Below, piece after piece: positions 1-12,444 of a stretch of 64,000 nucleotides of DNA. Made by a program: the position numbers and the translations under genes. Where the stretch lies: the NCBI GenBank assembly GCA_039654915.1, contig CM077593.1:42130501-42194500 (forward strand), read 5' to 3'. The DNA is from Aquilaria yunnanensis. Its lineage: Eukaryota; Streptophyta; Magnoliopsida; Malvales; Thymelaeaceae. Position 1 is the first letter of the stretch. Each line of letters opens with the position of its first letter. The notes below the pieces were generated by a model, which was not told the DNA's origin, made no database searches, and saw nothing but the letters and a program-made list of their open reading frames with translations.

Positions 1-1404
1 CATAGAAAAATTCAGTTGCCTCGTAAGAAAAACTTAAGCAATTCACCGGTTTTGGAACATTTCTCCCAAATTTCAGTCGTAAGAAATTCAGAACCTATTT
101 TTAAATTCATGAAATGTGACAACAAATTTGTATACGGTAATGCATCTTGCAACATAAAAGATGTGCAGTTCCAGTGGGTTAGGCAATCCAATTTAAACCG
201 TTTCCAAGAAAACGGTTTTTTATTTTCAATACAAAAGCTTTTAAATTCAAAAAATAGCAGGTCTGGACATCAAATATTTTAATGAGTTTCGAATAGGCAA
301 AATCTCATTTTGGAGAACTTCTAAACCCTTTTGCACACAAATGTTCAAAATATGGCACATGCATCTAATGTGAAAGAATGCACCGTTGAGCGGTCGTTTT
401 AAGTTTTGACTTAAAAGACGAGCGGCAACATCATTATTTGAAGCATTATCAAATGAAATGCACAGAACTTTATCAATACAAAAATAATCACGTAAAGTTT
501 CTAAGATACAATTAAATATTTGAAAACCAGTATGATTTGTTTCAATAATCTTAAATGACAAAATTCATTTTTGCATTATCCAATGAGAAGTAACACAATA
601 AAATGATTGACCTATAGGTGATGTCCACATATCAGAAGTAAATGCCACACAATGATCAAGAGCAGAAAAATATGATTGCAAATCTGATTTTTCGGCTTCA
701 AATTGTCTAAAGCTTTCTTTTCTAGCAGTTTCCTTAGATACTTTTCTAAATGCAGGATTTAATTGTGATTTTATCCAAGATTCTAAAAGGACATCTTCAG
801 CTTGTGAAAAAGGTTTTTCGGTAAGCATCATCCAATTTACCAAACCTTCTCTACAAAATTGTTGGTTAAAATGAAATATACCTGGCCCGCCGGCACCGGT
901 TTTAGACCCAAGTTGTGTTTGTCCTCCAGAGCTAGTCCTGATACTAGGGATGACGTTAGAATGTTGATTTTCAATATGCCGCTTCAGCGTTCGAGTGCCG
1001 GAATTCTTTCTATGCACCAATTTTTTCCCGCAATGTTTGCATTTTCCGTACCTCGACTCCCCTTCGTTTATGAGCTCATAATGCTCCCAAACCCAAGCAG
1101 TTAATCTCGTGGATTTACCTTGTGCTTGAGTTTCCTTCACGTCGGGTTCATGACTTGTAGGCGTTGGTTCTGTTGATAGATTCCCGGACGCCATCGCATC
1201 CAACTCTTTCATTTCATCATTGGATAATTGATTGTCGAGACCCAAATCGTAATTCATCATATCGATTCCGGCATCATCGTCGTGAAATTCTTGAATTGAA
1301 ATGCCTTTATCGGCGGGCCGAGATCGGCGACGAAACAAGGCTCGGACGCCGGTGTTGCGGGAAGATAAACTATCTGTTGACTTGCCCTTTCCTTTTGAAG
1401 CCAT
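1..1404 (-). pseudogene. hAT transposase pseudogene with BED zinc finger
   Basis: hAT transposases excise and reinsert hAT elements. The start at 1404 gives a basic Ser/Arg-rich N-terminus, an acidic stretch, then a BED-type zinc finger (Cys-x2-Cys ... His-x4-His, near residues 120-150) and the start of the RNase H-like catalytic fold with the family motif TSDMWTS. An in-frame TGA (567-565) stops the frame. The same frame continues from 564 with the hAT motifs DNASNND and CHILN. A frameshift near the T-run at about 250 moves the rest into another frame, where a THWN motif corresponds to the family's RWNST region. The C-terminal dimerisation domain is off the window. One nonsense codon plus one frameshift make it non-functional. 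Family assignment is firm; activity is excluded unless the losses are assembly errors. Confidence 0.85.
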
Positions 1405-1968
1405 GCCTCAAGTACTAATAATAGTGATTAATGCAAAATCAAGAGAGGGTTATGAAGATATTAGGGAGAGATTAGTAAGAAATTTGGAAGAGATTAAGAA
1501 AATAAGGAGAATGGTTGAGAGAATATAGTAGATGAAGAAGAGAGATTGAGTGATTGTGTGAGGATTGAGTGAAAATGGCATTGGTATTTATAGGGGGAGG
1601 GGAAAAATTAGTTTGACAAAAAAGTCCTTGAAATTTAGTTGTTGGGAGGGGCAAAAATGAAATTTTGGGGGCTGAAATGAAGTAGAAAGTTGTTGAAGGG
1701 CCTGCTGTGTAATTACCCATTTTTTTAAAAAATTTTTTGCAGGTTAACGTTACTAGTAGGGAGCCGTTGCGGCGGGCGGTCAGGTTCGGGTCGGGCCGGT
1801 TTGCGTGCTTTTGCTGGTTCGGGGTGGTTTTTTTTGCGTCTTCCTCCTCCTATTGGGCCCATACTCGGCTCATAATATTGCGGGCTTTTCCCGGGCGGGT
1901 TTGACCGGTCCGGGCCAAGGTTGATTGGCGGTTCGGTCCGGGTCAACCCGGCCCACCTCCCACCTCTA
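1..1968 (-). mobile_element. hAT-superfamily DNA transposon, 5' part, truncated by the window edge
   Basis: The minus-strand transposase pseudogene (1-1404) is preceded by about 560 bp of non-coding DNA ending in a GC-rich terminus rich in GGCC and GGGCC motifs (about 1755-1968). Read on the minus strand the end is TAGAGGTGGGAGGTGGGCC, the style of many plant hAT termini. The 8 bases just outside (1969-1976, CTTATAAG) are a candidate target duplication, but the opposite end lies outside the window, so neither the terminal inverted repeat nor the duplication can be confirmed. The transposase orientation and the position of the terminus agree with each other. Confidence 0.72.
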
Positions 1969-1976
1969 CTTATAAG
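1969..1976. repeat. Candidate 8-bp target duplication of the hAT element
   Basis: CTTATAAG abuts the hAT terminus. The 8-bp length is typical of hAT, but the partner copy lies outside the window, so this is inference only. Confidence 0.3.
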
Positions 1977-2141
1977 TCCTGAAAAAATTAATATTTCTCT
2001 TCTCTTACTTAGAATAATAATATCTCTTTTCTTGAATACTTGTAAAACATGTTTTTGAATTAAAAAATAAAACATAAACCTAAACATCAGCTTTTCTTCA
2101 AACAATTTGTTTTAGGGCTATACAGTTTCCCCCCTGTAGTT

Positions 2142-2440
2142 TAGGTAAAATTGCGCTTTTACCTCTACTACTTGAAAAACCTACATTTATGCTCCTTGAA
2201 TAGCGAGAAAAATACTGGTTTATATTTAAATAGATAAGAGACTGATAATTTAAACCGTTACTAACTGTAAATATAGTTCAACCAATTTGAGTTTACAAGC
2301 ATAAATCACAATATAATTTACTTTAGAATTTGCAAATTTAATGCCTAACATTGTTAAACAAAATGTCACAACTAGGGGTAAGTAAAGTGTAAATTTCTAA
2401 AGTATGTGGGAGAAAATGTAATTTTACCTATTTCTTTTAT
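2142..2440. mobile_element. Possible small MITE with diverged inverted ends
   Basis: The left end TAGGTAAAATTGCG and the reverse complement of the right end, TAGGTAAAATTACA, match and stay loosely similar for about 50 bp. The inside is AT-rich and non-coding. No clear target duplication was seen. It could be a relative of the neighbouring foldback element, or chance in AT-rich DNA. Confidence 0.3.
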
Positions 2441-2469
2441 TACGTATTATACTAACAATTTTTTAAAAA

Positions 2470-4592
2470 GGAAAAGTTGCAAAAACCCCCTGACATTTGA
2501 CCTAATCTACACTTATCTTCTCTATTTTAGAAAACTTACACTTTGTCCCCTTGAAATAGGCACATCAGTCAAATTCACTACTATACAAGTGAGCCAAATG
2601 CCATGATTGCACAATAAAATTTACAAATTATGCAAATTAACCACAATATTCATTTCATGCTACCTCAATCCATTTTTCTAAATATATAATATATTTCTAC
2701 TTAATTATATATTCATGAATAATTTCTATGTTTATAAATTTACTAATAATTTCTAGATCTATAATATATTTTCATATTTATAAGTCTATAGCTTGTGCTT
2801 GTGATTAACATTAATATTTATTTGTTTAACATTTTATTCATTTTTCAATTGGTTCAAATAGAGAAGTATCATATTTTAGGACAAATATATTTTATCTAAT
2901 ATCATTTTATTTTGAAAACTAATTTTTACCATATGAAAGAAATATGCACATTCTACAATTTTTTGGCCACACATAATATAAATAATATATTAATTTAAGC
3001 ACATTATTAATTACATAACATTATATCATTAATTAAGTACATTTTTTAGGTAAATGGCAATTAGTGTTTTGTATCTTTTTACCTTATCCAATGAAAAAAA
3101 TTATAAGTTATTCTTATTTTTTACAAAAAATAATAAAATAATAAAATTCATAAAATATATTACTCCCACAAATGTCAAAATTTATTTGTGCATTCAATAA
3201 ATGTATTAGGCATTTATTATTTTTTAATTACTATTTAGCTATGTATTCAATAAGTTCGAGGTTTTTGTTCCCTATAGAAGAAGAGCTCAAGTAGGTCCTC
3301 AGTTCAAGCCATCAACTGATCATCAGGAAGCCATCATTACATTAGCCTTCTGAGTATAGGACTGAAATGTTTGGTGGAAATTCATGGTGGAGAAAACTAG
3401 TGGAGCAAGGGGAAAAAGTGAGCTGAAACCAAGATTGCCAATATTTATAGGATACAACTGGTGGTGCAAGAGGGAAAAAAGAGCTGAACAAAGATTGACA
3501 CACTTTCAAGAAAAAGACCAAAAATTTTCAAGAAAAGGGAAAAAATAAAAAATAAATATCTATCATGAATTTCCACCCAATATTTCAATTTTATTTTCAG
3601 AAGGCTCATGATGGCTTCCCTGGTGATCGAATTTATGCCTCAAACTGGAGATCTGCTTGAGGGCTTTCATGGGGAACAAAAGTCTTAAACTTATTGAATA
3701 CACAACTAAATGGTAACAAAAAAAATGCATAATATATTTATTGAATGCATAACTAAATTTCACATTTATTAAAGTATTATACTTTAAGAATTTTTACTTT
3801 TAAATTTTTTGTAAAAAATAAGTATAACTTATTAATTTTTTTAGTGGATAGGCTAAAAAGTTACATAACATTAATTAACATGTGGCTATAAAATATACTT
3901 AATTATAGATACAATAATACATAATTCATAATGTGCTTAATTAATATATTATTTACATTTTGTAGTGATAAAAAATTATTAGGCTAAAAAGTTACAAAAC
4001 ATTAATTACCATTTGGCTAAAAATTGTACTTAATTAATGATATAATGCTGTGTAATTAATAATGTGCTTAATGAATATATTATTTACATTTTGCAATGAT
4101 AAAAAATTGTAAAATGTGTAGATTTCTTTCATAATGTAAAAATTAGTTTTTAAAATAAAATGAGATTAGCTAAAATATATTTTTCAAAAAAGATGATACC
4201 TCTATTTGAACTAATTGAAAAATGAATAAAATTTCAAATGAGTAAATATTAATATTAATCACGATAGTCAACTATTGGTCTTTAAATATGGAAATATAAT
4301 TTAGATTTAGAAATTATTAGTAAATTTACAAAGATATAAATTATTCAGAAACATAAAATTTATTAGAAATATATTATATATTTAGAGAAAATGGATTTGA
4401 GGTGGTATGGAATGAATATTATGGTTGATTTGCACAATTTACAAATCTTATTAGACAATCATGGCATTTGGCCCACTTGTATAGTAGTGAATTTGAATGA
4501 TGTGACTGTTTCAGGGGAGAGCGTAGGTTTTCCAAAATAGATGGCCGAGTGTAAGTTTGGCAAAATGTCAGGGGTGTTTTCGTAACTTTCCC
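2470..4592. mobile_element. Foldback element with about 1-kb inverted arms, probably a non-autonomous MULE
   Basis: The left arm (2470 to about 3400) reads as an imperfect reverse complement of the right arm (about 3560-4592) from the termini inward. The outermost bases are GGAAAAGTTGC on the left and, reverse-complemented, GGAAAGTTACG on the right. Matching blocks can be followed along the arms, for example the CCAAATGCCATGATTG block near 2594 and its complement near 4458, the AATTTACTAATAATTTCTA block near 2740, and the GCCATCAT/CTTCTGA block near the centre. The roughly 160-bp spacer is unrelated. Flanks TTTTAAAAA (2461-2469) and TATTAAAAA (4593-4601) match at 8 of 9 bases, as expected for a 9-bp MULE target duplication, though low complexity weakens this. 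There is no coding capacity. Long arms and no transposase fit foldback Mutator-like elements. Confidence 0.75.
3849..4111. repeat. Two tandem copies of a 131-bp unit inside the right foldback arm
   Basis: Both units (from 3849 and from 3980) start with TAGGCTAAAAAGTTACA and run through the same AATGTGCTTAAT and ATTTACATTTTG blocks. The left arm has one counterpart, so the duplication explains why the right arm is longer. Confidence 0.7.
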
Positions 4593-4685
4593 TATTAAAA
4601 AAGAAACAAAAAAATAAAAATATTCTTTTTGTTTATGATGAGTAGCAAGCTATCTATTTTCACCCTTCTACCGCACTTCTTTGAT

Positions 4686-5528
4686 TGGGGGTGACAGTTG
4701 CCTGAAATCCAAAATAAATAGACTCACTTATAACCCAAAAATTGTAACCTGAATTGACCCAAAATGAACTGAGAACCCGAACAACCCTATCCCAAGAATA
4801 TAGGGTTAGGGTTGAGTTTAGCTAACATAAATCCGACAACCCACTATTGGTTGCCATTTCCTCTATTCTCATGTCCTTTGCCATCTCGTTGTTGATTGAT
4901 GATGATATGAAGTAGTGAAGCGATGGCGAACAGACGACGACAACTTGTGAATGACAGCGAAGTTGCGAATGGTAAACTAATGGATGACAACAACTTGCCA
5001 ATGGTGGTGAATGGACAAACCAAAGGCTGATGGATGATGTGACAAGTGAATGAGGCCCAGGTGAATGGTGGCGAAGGACGATGCAAAGGAGTCATCCATC
5101 ATTCGGTGTGAGGTCCGCCTAATTTTTTAGGGTGACTGTGATAGTGAGATGAAGGGATCAAGATGGGGTAAGGGGTAGAACTACGACCGAATAGGACAAA
5201 CAAGCAAGACAGCGGTTGTAAGTGTGTTTCAAGGAGTAGTCAAGTAGAGCAATAGATGCAGAAAGAGTAACAGGTTGCTACAGGTTGGGATGGGGATTGG
5301 GAGTTTGGTCATTTAGTTTAGGGTTGGGCTTTACTCTTTACCAGGCTAGGTGTAACGGGCCCAAATTAGTGTCAATAGGCTAGGCTGGGATAGGGATGTT
5401 TGAGTTTGGTGCCTAATATTCGAGTCAATCGGGAGTGGTTGTCGGGTGTAACCCAAGCCAACCTGATTTTTCTGAGTCTTTGAATAGGGTTGGGTTTAGG
5501 TCAGCCTGAATACTCATTTTCTACTCTA
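4686..5528. mobile_element. Possible non-autonomous hAT-like element
   Basis: The left end (GGGGGTGACAGTTG) and the reverse complement of the right end (TAGAGTAGAAAATGAG) both resemble hAT-style TAGGGGTG ends. The subterminal regions on both sides are full of AACCC, GACCC and ACCCAA motifs, as is common in hAT elements. No matching 8-bp flanks were found and no coding sequence is visible. Confidence 0.3.
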
Positions 5529-5579
5529 TTGACCTAACCCTAACCTGACCATATATGCATGAGGAAACCTTACATGCCC

Positions 5580-8369
5580 CTGTAGAGGGTGTCCGCAAGA
5601 TCTTAGATTAATCAGGATTTAGTGATCCTGCTCTTAATTGTAAATGGCTAAGCTAACATTTGCACCATTTAAAACTTTACAGACTACTAGTTGATTATCC
5701 TACAACATAAACCAATGCATGCTTAACTTCGGCATTTAGAAGAAAAGTAATAAATAAAACCATTTAAATACTTTCCATTGCATTCACAAAACACTTAAAA
5801 CACATACTGAAGTCATATAAATAAGTTTACTTAAACTTCAACTATTAGCCTATGTACACATAACACTTAACTTATGTGCACCATAAGTAACCATAGTGTA
5901 TATACAAACATACACACTAAAAAAGTCCATACACTAAAGAAGTCCATACACACAAGTCAAACTAGAGGCTCTTTTGTGGTATACAAGTACCCAACATGTA
6001 CAAAGCCTGAGACTATCAAAATAACTCCCAGCTGAGCACAATAGCTCCAAAAAAGAGAGGCCCAACATTCCTTGTGCACTTCACCTGTGTCTATTAAGGC
6101 TATATTAAATAACTTAGTTAGTGAATTATAATGGCTAACTAGTAACTTAGAACCATTAAAGATTCATCATACTTTAAATACCTGCAACAAAAACCTTGCT
6201 CAATAACCCTTCAGTGGTTGTTAGGCTCCACACTATTAGTATCTACAAAATGTGACACTTAAAGGGTGAGAATTACAAATTCTTAGTAAAGGATCAATTT
6301 CCTACAAGAAAATCTTTAGGACCCAGCATATATAACATAAATATGCATTTTAATGTGAGCTCAAACATTCTAAGGTTTTAACTAATGGCCACTAGCACGA
6401 CTTCTATGCATAGAACCCATCCTTAACCTAGTCTTTCTTATAAGAACTCAACTATTTCATTACCAATCTTGGCTTGCCACTCACTTACCCCTACTAAAAC
6501 TGTATAGGAGTTCTTTAACTTGGTGGCTCATTCTTGCCAAGCTAAGTAGCTTAGCTAGGGTACTTTTGAGCCTTAACCCCCATCTTGAATAACAGGTACC
6601 CTTATGCTTACTTAAGGGTTATTTAATTACTTAGTCCTTAAGCCACTTTTTGTCCACCTCTTATTTTCTTAATTAACGCATTATAAGAAAATCATAATGC
6701 ATCAATTTAAACTTGAACTTAAAATCCCTTACCTAGAATAGTTAATGCAAGTGAACACCAACTTTAGTGTCCTTATGGTCTCGGTTTTGTGCCTTTTGTT
6801 ATGCCTTTATAGTAGCTTACTTTTCAAACCTAAATTGATCATTCATGAATAATAATGAATTGTTTCTAGGCCTAAAATCATTTTAAATAGTAACCTTGGT
6901 TTGCTAAAAAATCTGGACTTGCCTAATGCACTAAATGCACTAATGCACATGAATCTGTAGCCTTAGGTTATTTTCGGTTTCAAACTTGCTCATGGGCAGC
7001 CTAATAAACCTAACTTGAACAATTCATTCTTCTTTAAACATGCAAGAACCATTAACAATTCCTCACTTCCAGTTTCCAAACAATCCAAAAAAAAAAAAAA
7101 ATGGGACAACCAAAATATACACATAACAAAAACACCACCAAAGGTGTTGTACTTCTCCTACTCCAAAACTATACTACCTTGGTTCCTATTGATTGCTTAT
7201 CTCATAAGCAAATAAGAAATAGTACCTTTACAACAACTCATCCATTTTCCCACACAAATAGCCCAGCTAGAAGTGGACATAGCCGAACTACATTAACACA
7301 TACACAGACACACACAACACCTACAGTTTGCATCCCTTCCTCTTTCATAAGGTTAAGCTCGGTTTTGCCCATTTTTCTTTACAAACTAGCAAGAGCTGAT
7401 TTAAATACACATATATCAATTCAAATAAAACTAGAAAATTTGGAATGAACTAGAATCAAAGAAGTATAGAACTGAACCCTTACCCCAAAAGCAAACCGTG
7501 TCTTAGGGTCCCTTGGTTCCAAGCTTTTCTTGGTGCATTTTCCTTAATAACATACAATAACTTAATTCAGGCCACTACTTCTAGTAGCTACTAAACCAAA
7601 GTGAAGTTCAAAATAGGGGAAAAATAAAAATACACTTACTTGAACAAGTAGCTTGACAATCAAGCCTAAGATTATTCTATACTTGATTTCTTTTCAAAAT
7701 CTTTCTTACTTTTGCTTGAATTTGGTGGATTGAGCTTGGGTTGCTCTTGGCTAAGGTGGTTTAATGGAGAAGGCAAGTTTTGGCCGGCTAGAGGTTATCG
7801 GAGGTGGAAGAAATGAAGTTGGTCGGCTAATTTAGCTTAAATATTAAGCTAGCATGTGCCTTGTACATGCCATAGTTCAATAGTATGCCTTTTTAACTCT
7901 TAGTCCTTAAGTGCAAGAAGATAGGAAATTTAGGACCAATTCCAAGTTTTCCCAACTTAAATTCCTTCTTAACTTAATTACAAAACTAAGCCCTCAAGAT
8001 TTATACATTATGCAACTAAGTCATACACAAACTCTAGGTTCCATTTTAGACCGCTTAAGGGCAACATAGTCAAGTCACAATTTCATGAAGATGGAGCAAG
8101 AATCACTAGAAAGCATGACACCTCAAATGCAATACTTTTCCATCCCCTATCAAACCATGCAATAAAAATGAGTTGCTATATGAAATGACCAAAAAGCCCT
8201 TTTTGGCCCAGCTTGCCCTAATGACCAATTTTACTCATTTTTTTAAGCTACTAAACTTTATTAAACCAAAATTTTGCTTGCATTAATATTCTAAGCGTAT
8301 AAAATTACTAAAGTAACTAATGTTACCTCGTTAATCATGGTCAAGATTTTGGCAAGTTGTAACAATATG
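5580..8369 (-). mobile_element. LTR-like block, probably degenerate chromovirus LTR
   Basis: On the minus strand it begins TGTTACAACTTGCC, a typical chromovirus LTR start. Around 6180-6310 it contains a segment that pairs in order with 11935-12090 on the opposite strand (the TACCTGCAACAA, TCAATAACCCTTCAGTGGTTGTTAGG and TTCTTAGTAAAGG blocks). Outer boundaries are approximate. No reading frame of interest. Lineage is inferred from layout, not from coding sequence. Confidence 0.4.
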
Positions 8370-10289
8370 TTAGGTTTTAGGTCAAGTTTCAGGTTGGGGC
8401 TAAAAGCTTTCACCCCTACCTTTGATCAAAGTTTAAAAAGTTGCTTCATTAGTAATGGTTTTTGAATGAGTAGTCCTATCTTTTTTTTCATATAGTTATT
8501 TATTATCCAAAGCAGTTGATTAGGAGGTATCAATATCGGTTTAAACTGCAACAACATGTTTTTAGGAGACCACCAATCTGTTTATATCCAAGTTGATTAA
8601 ACACCTAAAAATGATCCATGAGAGCTTGAGGAGGGGTTTGGGAGAAGAGTCACAGTAAAATAACTTTATTTTAGCACCCTAGAATTGGCACTTTTTTTTT
8701 ACTTTAATTTGTTTTGTTTGCTTTCAAATATTTTAATGAAGTTGCCAAACCATGGATTCTATCAAACCATGCAAAGATAGACCCTTAAAAATTATTACTT
8801 GATTTTTATTGTTTTGTATATTTTAAAACATTTTCAAACTAGGATCCTATCGGACCATCAAGATTTGGATATCACACTTTAATATACTTTTGTTTACTTT
8901 TCTTTTCAAGATTTTTTAAATAATTATCCAAACCGTAGATTCCATTGAACCAGCTAGGTATGGATCTTAAAATTCATTATTAATTATTGTGCTAAATTTA
9001 TCCTAGGATTTTATTAAACCTGAACAAAATTAAATTGCATTTTCAAAGTGTGATCTTTTAGATGTGTTATGAGGATCAATCAATTAAGATTTTCTTAAAA
9101 TAGTAATAGTAGTAGTAATAATAATAATAGGAAATAAAATAACCATCATATTTACATTTTATGTGATGTCAGAATGTTAATTGGTCATGGCTCCCTGTCC
9201 ATATACATGTACACCACAGCACTAATGCGCATGGATAGGAGGTGCTTGACTAGGTTATAAGGAACTTAGAGAACTTTCCTTATAACCCAATACACATGGG
9301 ATTAATCCCAATTCAAATATGGTATTTTGAGATAAAAACAGAATTTGAGGATAGGCTCCAGATTTACCATTGTAGGTTGGACCAAACCACATTGTTTGAA
9401 TTGGCAAATCAGTATTGATGGTTCATACACACTCCATATGCGAGAAAAGACTTGGACACTCGAGTACAAACAATAACCATCTTTATAATAGAAAGTCAAA
9501 TCAATGGTCAAACATAAAAAAATAGTTAAAAGTTTTCTACAAAATTAAGTAGAAAGCAGTTGTGGGGATAAATTGGAACTTTGTTGCACTAATATAATAA
9601 TTACATACAGAATTAGATTCCAGAGCTCCATGTTTATCAATAAACATAATAACCTTGTATGTACCTTAGAGACTAAGTTGCAGAACCTACTTTATGTAAA
9701 CATAAGAGAAACATTAACTGGATCCAAACTTGCTAATCATTATTACAGTAATAGGATCTATAATCAAGAAACCCAAGTTCAGAACTAGTCTTAAGTCTTT
9801 AACCAGAAGAGGGACTTCACCACCCTAGCCATATACTAGCCACTAACAGAACCAACAAACACATAGCAGAAAGGGTGAGTTTTCTATGAAAATTCAGTAC
9901 ATGTACACATTAAACATGATTGATCTATAAGTTTAAGTGCATTACTAGTTCTAAGGAACCAGCGATCACTACTAATCATAAAGTTCCACTATGATAAGTT
10001 ATGCATTTTACCTGCAACAAAAAGTACAAGGCACATAAGGCACAACAATAATAATATATGAAGCAATGTAGTAGTTCGTATGATGCAAATCAACAACATA
10101 AACAAGAAATAAAAATAATCCCAAGGGTTCACTTCACTGGCAATGTCAAAAGCCACTATAGTTGGGCCATCTGAAGCTACATTATAGCAACACTTTTGCA
10201 AGAACCATTAACATAAACATATAAACTATTATGGCTCTCCTATTTGAAGGCTTGCTTGCGGAAGGTAAGGTGGTTGAAATTAAATTTTT
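8370..10289. other. AT-rich stretch, nothing recognised
   Basis: No gene or complete element is visible. A perfect 12-bp hairpin (9253-9264 with 9276-9287) and a short AGT/AAT-rich run near 9107-9128 are the only ordered sequences seen. Confidence 0.5.
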
Positions 10290-12439
10290 AACATTAATTC
10301 ACACTCACCTAGCAAGAATGGGTAAGTTTAGCAAAGTTCATTAAGTTTTGAGGAGATTAAGGCACTAAATAAGGTTTAAGGGAAAAATGATAACTTTGCA
10401 TCCCAAATAGTAAGGCTAAGTCTTGAGTGTTGAAAATGAGTTTTTGATAACCTAAATTTTAACTTTAACCCAAACTTAGTTGAAATAAACAAGATTTGAC
10501 CAAGTCTAACTAAGGTAACCTAAATGAGGGGACTTATTTGTAACTTTTTAAATTCTTGGATAGCTTTTTGGGTACGAGGTTATAAAATTTGGTAAAGTAA
10601 GGGAGGAGGCCATATTTTTCGCTTAAACCCAAGTTACTCCTTCACCCTACCAATTCACTATCAATCCAAGTGCAAAACCAATAAATTTTGATGAAAATGG
10701 GGGCCACCAAGGATGTACATGTTATGGAAAGCTTGTTTCAAGGGTGATTTCAACGTTTTTTAAGATTGGAACCAAGTTTTCCACAATCCCTTGTTTTTAA
10801 TATGAGGTAACACTTATTTCTTGGTAGATTCTTGTTTATTAGATGTTTGGAAGCTTGGATTTTAGTTAGAAGGTAATAATTATGTGATTTGTGCCTTTGG
10901 TTGCCTGGAACTAGGTGGAGCTTTGTAGAACTTGAGTTCTTAAGGAAGGGTTGCTTGTTTCTTGCTTGTGAGGTGAAGTTAAGTTAAGGGAGTTGTGTTT
11001 TCAAGCTTAATTGATGCTATTGGAATGAGTTTGCTTGATGAATTCAAGTAGTTCTAGCAATAGCATTAGTTAGTGGGCAAGGTGGAATCATGGTGGGCTA
11101 TGAGGTTTGTGATGATTGGAATGATGTTATAATGCATCATAGGTTAGGTTGTGATAGTTGTTTGTGATCTATGCAACATGTTTTATATGTATGTGAAGTT
11201 TGGAGGCTATCTATGCATGTTTGATATATTTGGAAAGTGTCCAAAGTTCATAGCAGTGACATTGGAAATTTTTTGGGTTGTCGCAAGTATTGGTGACACG
11301 CTAGTACCTGAGACGTGTCGCCGTTACCATGAAAATTTGCAGCTCATTACCAACAGTGGTGACATGTCACCGTAGGCATAATGACTAAAATTTTCCAATT
11401 TTACTAGAGAGTTCGAAAGAAGACATAAGGGGATTCTTAGGGTATCTTGGGATCTAAGCATTTCAGGGGTACTCCAAGTCTTCCAAAATTCCTTTGAGAC
11501 CTAGGAGTTTCCTTGAGTCTTATAGTTGCTTTTACCATAAGCAAGGAAAATAGTTTTCAAAATATCACAACTAAGTATCACTAGCTTGGGTGAAAGGTTT
11601 AGAAACCTTGGCGACCTAGCCATGCCATTAGCCACAAGGTTGCAAGGTGAAACCTTAGTGCACCTAGTCTATAAGGCCTTTATGGCCTAGTCTACAATAG
11701 TCCCACCATAGTGCCCCTGTACAACATAAAAGGGAAAGGTTCAATTGGTAATTTATTACTAGTTAGGTTGGCAAGCTAAGCTTGCTAGAAGACAAGGCTA
11801 TGCCTTGTAATTCAAGGACGGGGATGATGAGTGGTCCCAAGAGGCCTAGGTATATGAATATATTAGACCCTCAGGCTATATGAGCTCATATCAAGTTACA
11901 TATGTTCTCATATGTTGAGTCCTTAGTAACTTTTCTTACAGGTGAAGTAAAGACCCTTACTGAGAATTATTTGAATTCTCACTACCTAGTTATGTTGTGC
12001 AGATTCTGACATTACTGGACCGGATAACCATTGAGGGGTTGTCATGGTAGTTTGTTGTTGCTACAGGTACCTTGACTGAGAATCTTTCTGATTCTAGTCT
12101 ATTTGGGTTATTTGTTGGTTAAGTAACAGTATTAACTATAGTCTTCCTTGGCCGCAAAGCCTAGCAGCACGTGGACAAGGACTTTTGTGATTCACCACTA
12201 GGATTTGCATCCAAGGTGGGAGTTAGTTCAAGAAGATCTTAGTTGAGGCTTGTATATATAGTACTCCTAGTTGCCTCCATTGTCTGTGTTTTAAAGAGTC
12301 CTAGACTCTAGGGTTGCTCTTGGGTGAGGGCATTAACCTACTTTATGTATAAATGCTCCTACACAATTGTTATGTGTAGTAAATTCACATAAATGTTGAT
12401 TTTGTATGCTTTGGCTATTTGAACTTGTTTTCTTTGGAA
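10290..12439 (+). mobile_element. LTR-like block, same family as 5580-8369 but inverted
   Basis: The segment 11935-12090 is a diverged reverse complement of 6180-6310 and also resembles the minus strand of 27180-27330, sharing an ACCCTTACTGAG ... TTGTGCA layout. It is non-coding. The Copia solo LTR follows directly at 12445. Boundaries are approximate. Confidence 0.38.
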
Positions 12440-12444
12440 ATGTC

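Noticed and set aside
7015..7448. Two overlapping plus-strand open frames (66 and 115 residues)
   Set aside because: They lie in a degenerate LTR-like block, are low complexity and show no family motif.
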